Shown in pieces: positions 6,067-6,898 of a stretch of 6,898 bases of DNA; positions within the stretch are counted from its first letter, which is position 1, and the number at the start of each line of letters is the position of its first letter. The translations under genes were made by a program, and so were the position numbers. The DNA is from Prevotella sp. UBA4268 (lineage in GTDB: Bacteria > Bacteroidota > Bacteroidia > Bacteroidales > Bacteroidaceae), in the NCBI GenBank assembly GCA_002395135.1, contig DGWC01000089.1, positions 2,245 through 9,142 of the forward strand, given 5' to 3'. The notes under the pieces were generated by a model that saw only the letters and a list, made by a program, of their open reading frames with translations, ran no database searches and had not been told where the DNA came from.

Positions 6067-6898
6067 ATGAAGAAAACGTTATTGATAATGGCAGCCATGA
6101 TAATGGCATCCATGCAAATTAAATCGCAAACAGTTATGAATCTGACAGACAAGCAACAGACACTCGTGGCCATTGCTGCCAACGAGGCTAAGGGCGATTT
6201 GGCAGCCCTGAAGAAAGAAGTAAACACGGGTTTTGAAGAAGGACTGACCATCAGCGAAATCAAGGAAGCCCTGTCGCAACTCTATGCCTATACGGGATTT
6301 CCACGCTCGTTGAATGCACTGGGCGCACTGCAGCAGGTCATCAAGGAGCGCACCGATGCAGGTTTGAAGACAGAAGAGGGACGTGATGCCGATGCTCTGT
6401 CTGCCGACTACGATGCCCTGAAGCAGGGTACGAAGGTGCAGACGCAACTCTGCGGCGGTCAGCCGTTCAACTATACGTTTGCGCCACAGACCGACTACTA
6501 TCTGAAAGCCCACCTTTTCGGCGACATCTTTGCCCGCAACAACCTCACGTTTGCCGAGCGCGAGATAGTCACCATCTCAGCCATTGCTGCCCTGCCAGGC
6601 TGTGAGCCGCAGTTGAAAGCACACGTCAGTGGTGCCCGCAACATGGGTGTTACCGACGGCCAGTTGCACGACATTCCCGCTGTGCTCCGCAACCGCGTTG
6701 GCGAAACAGAGGCCGTGCGCTGTGAGCAGGCCGTAGCCAGTGTGTTCGGAGAGCCCTGCCAGGCGATTGCCCCAGTAGATTTCAATGTCTGGCCGAAAAG
6801 CGAAAAGAATCCATACGGACAGTTCTTCATTGGTCAGAGTTATCTGGCTGACGTGGGCGGCGGTGTGATGAACGTGACTTTCGAGCCGGGCTGCCGCA
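6067..6898 (+). CDS. Exported CMD double-domain/cupin protein, 3'-truncated by the window edge
   Basis: The frame is open for 277 codons to the window end. Residues 1-20 are a signal peptide (MKKTLLIMAAMIMASMQIKS, cut before QT), placing the protein in the periplasm or beyond. Two carboxymuconolactone decarboxylase (CMD) repeats follow: about 26-95 (LTDKQQTLVAIAANEAKGD, then GFPRSLNALGAL) and about 147-225 (HLFGDIFARNNLTFAEREIV, then ALPGCEPQLKAHVSGARNMGVT). The second repeat keeps Glu164 or Glu166, Cys179 and His186 spaced as in AhpD/CMD active sites but lacks the second Cys of the AhpD CxxC pair. In the first repeat the equivalent positions look like Asp44 and Glu51, so it may be structural. 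From about residue 245 the text (GQFFIGQSYL, then VTFEPGCR) looks like the start of a cupin domain, as in known CMD-cupin fusions. The ATG lies nine bases after the previous stop. The reaction is unknown. Confidence 0.9.
   Translation, partial: MKKTLLIMAAMIMASMQIKSQTVMNLTDKQQTLVAIAANEAKGDLAALKKEVNTGFEEGLTISEIKEALSQLYAYTGFPRSLNALGALQQVIKERTDAGLKTEEGRDADALSADYDALKQGTKVQTQLCGGQPFNYTFAPQTDYYLKAHLFGDIFARNNLTFAEREIVTISAIAALPGCEPQLKAHVSGARNMGVTDGQLHDIPAVLRNRVGETEAVRCEQAVASVFGEPCQAIAPVDFNVWPKSEKNPYGQFFIGQSYLADVGGGVMNVTFEPGCR

Overview
The window is a single, tightly packed, all-plus-strand gene cluster from a member of the Bacteroidales, most plausibly a Prevotella-type organism. The reasons are the A-rich leaders without strong Shine-Dalgarno sequences before nearly every start, the Bacteroidetes-style lipoprotein signals (one followed by an acidic Ser-Ser-Asp-Glu run), and two short C-terminal tails resembling type IX secretion (T9SS) type A sorting domains. 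The assignment is inference; no rRNA or marker gene is present.

Layout: (1) a 5'-truncated aldo/keto reductase, 1-911; (2) a second, different aldo/keto reductase of the YajO-like type, 919-1953; (3) a lipoprotein flavodoxin with a T9SS-like tail, 1965-2717; (4) an exported DUF362 protein, also with such a tail, 2717-3826; (5) a cytoplasmic flavin reductase-like FMN-binding protein, 3837-4403; (6) a flavodoxin lipoprotein of only 89 residues that looks like the N-terminus of a normal flavodoxin joined in frame to its C-terminus, 4412-4681; (7) an exported metal-dependent amidohydrolase fused to an ABM monooxygenase-like domain, 4681-6057; (8) a carboxymuconolactone decarboxylase (CMD) double-domain protein running into the start of a cupin domain, cut by the window end, 6067-6898. 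Gaps between genes are 7 to 11 bases, and two junctions overlap by one base (TAATG and TGATG), so this is almost certainly one operon. Its promoter and terminator lie outside the window. No RNA gene, insertion sequence, repeat array or CRISPR was seen.

Working picture (inference): a redox and small-molecule operon. Cytoplasmic AKRs and a flavin reductase are co-transcribed with at least five proteins carrying export signals: a flavodoxin, a DUF362 protein, the flavodoxin remnant, the amidohydrolase-ABM fusion and the CMD-cupin protein. The family mix (ACMSD-like amidohydrolase, ABM, CMD, cupin, flavodoxins, AKRs) suggests handling of quinone-like, aromatic or other reactive carbonyl compounds, partly in the periplasm or on the cell surface. 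The substrate cannot be read from sequence. The most unusual points are the internally deleted flavodoxin, the amidohydrolase-ABM fusion, and the T9SS-like tails on redox proteins that also carry lipoprotein signals.
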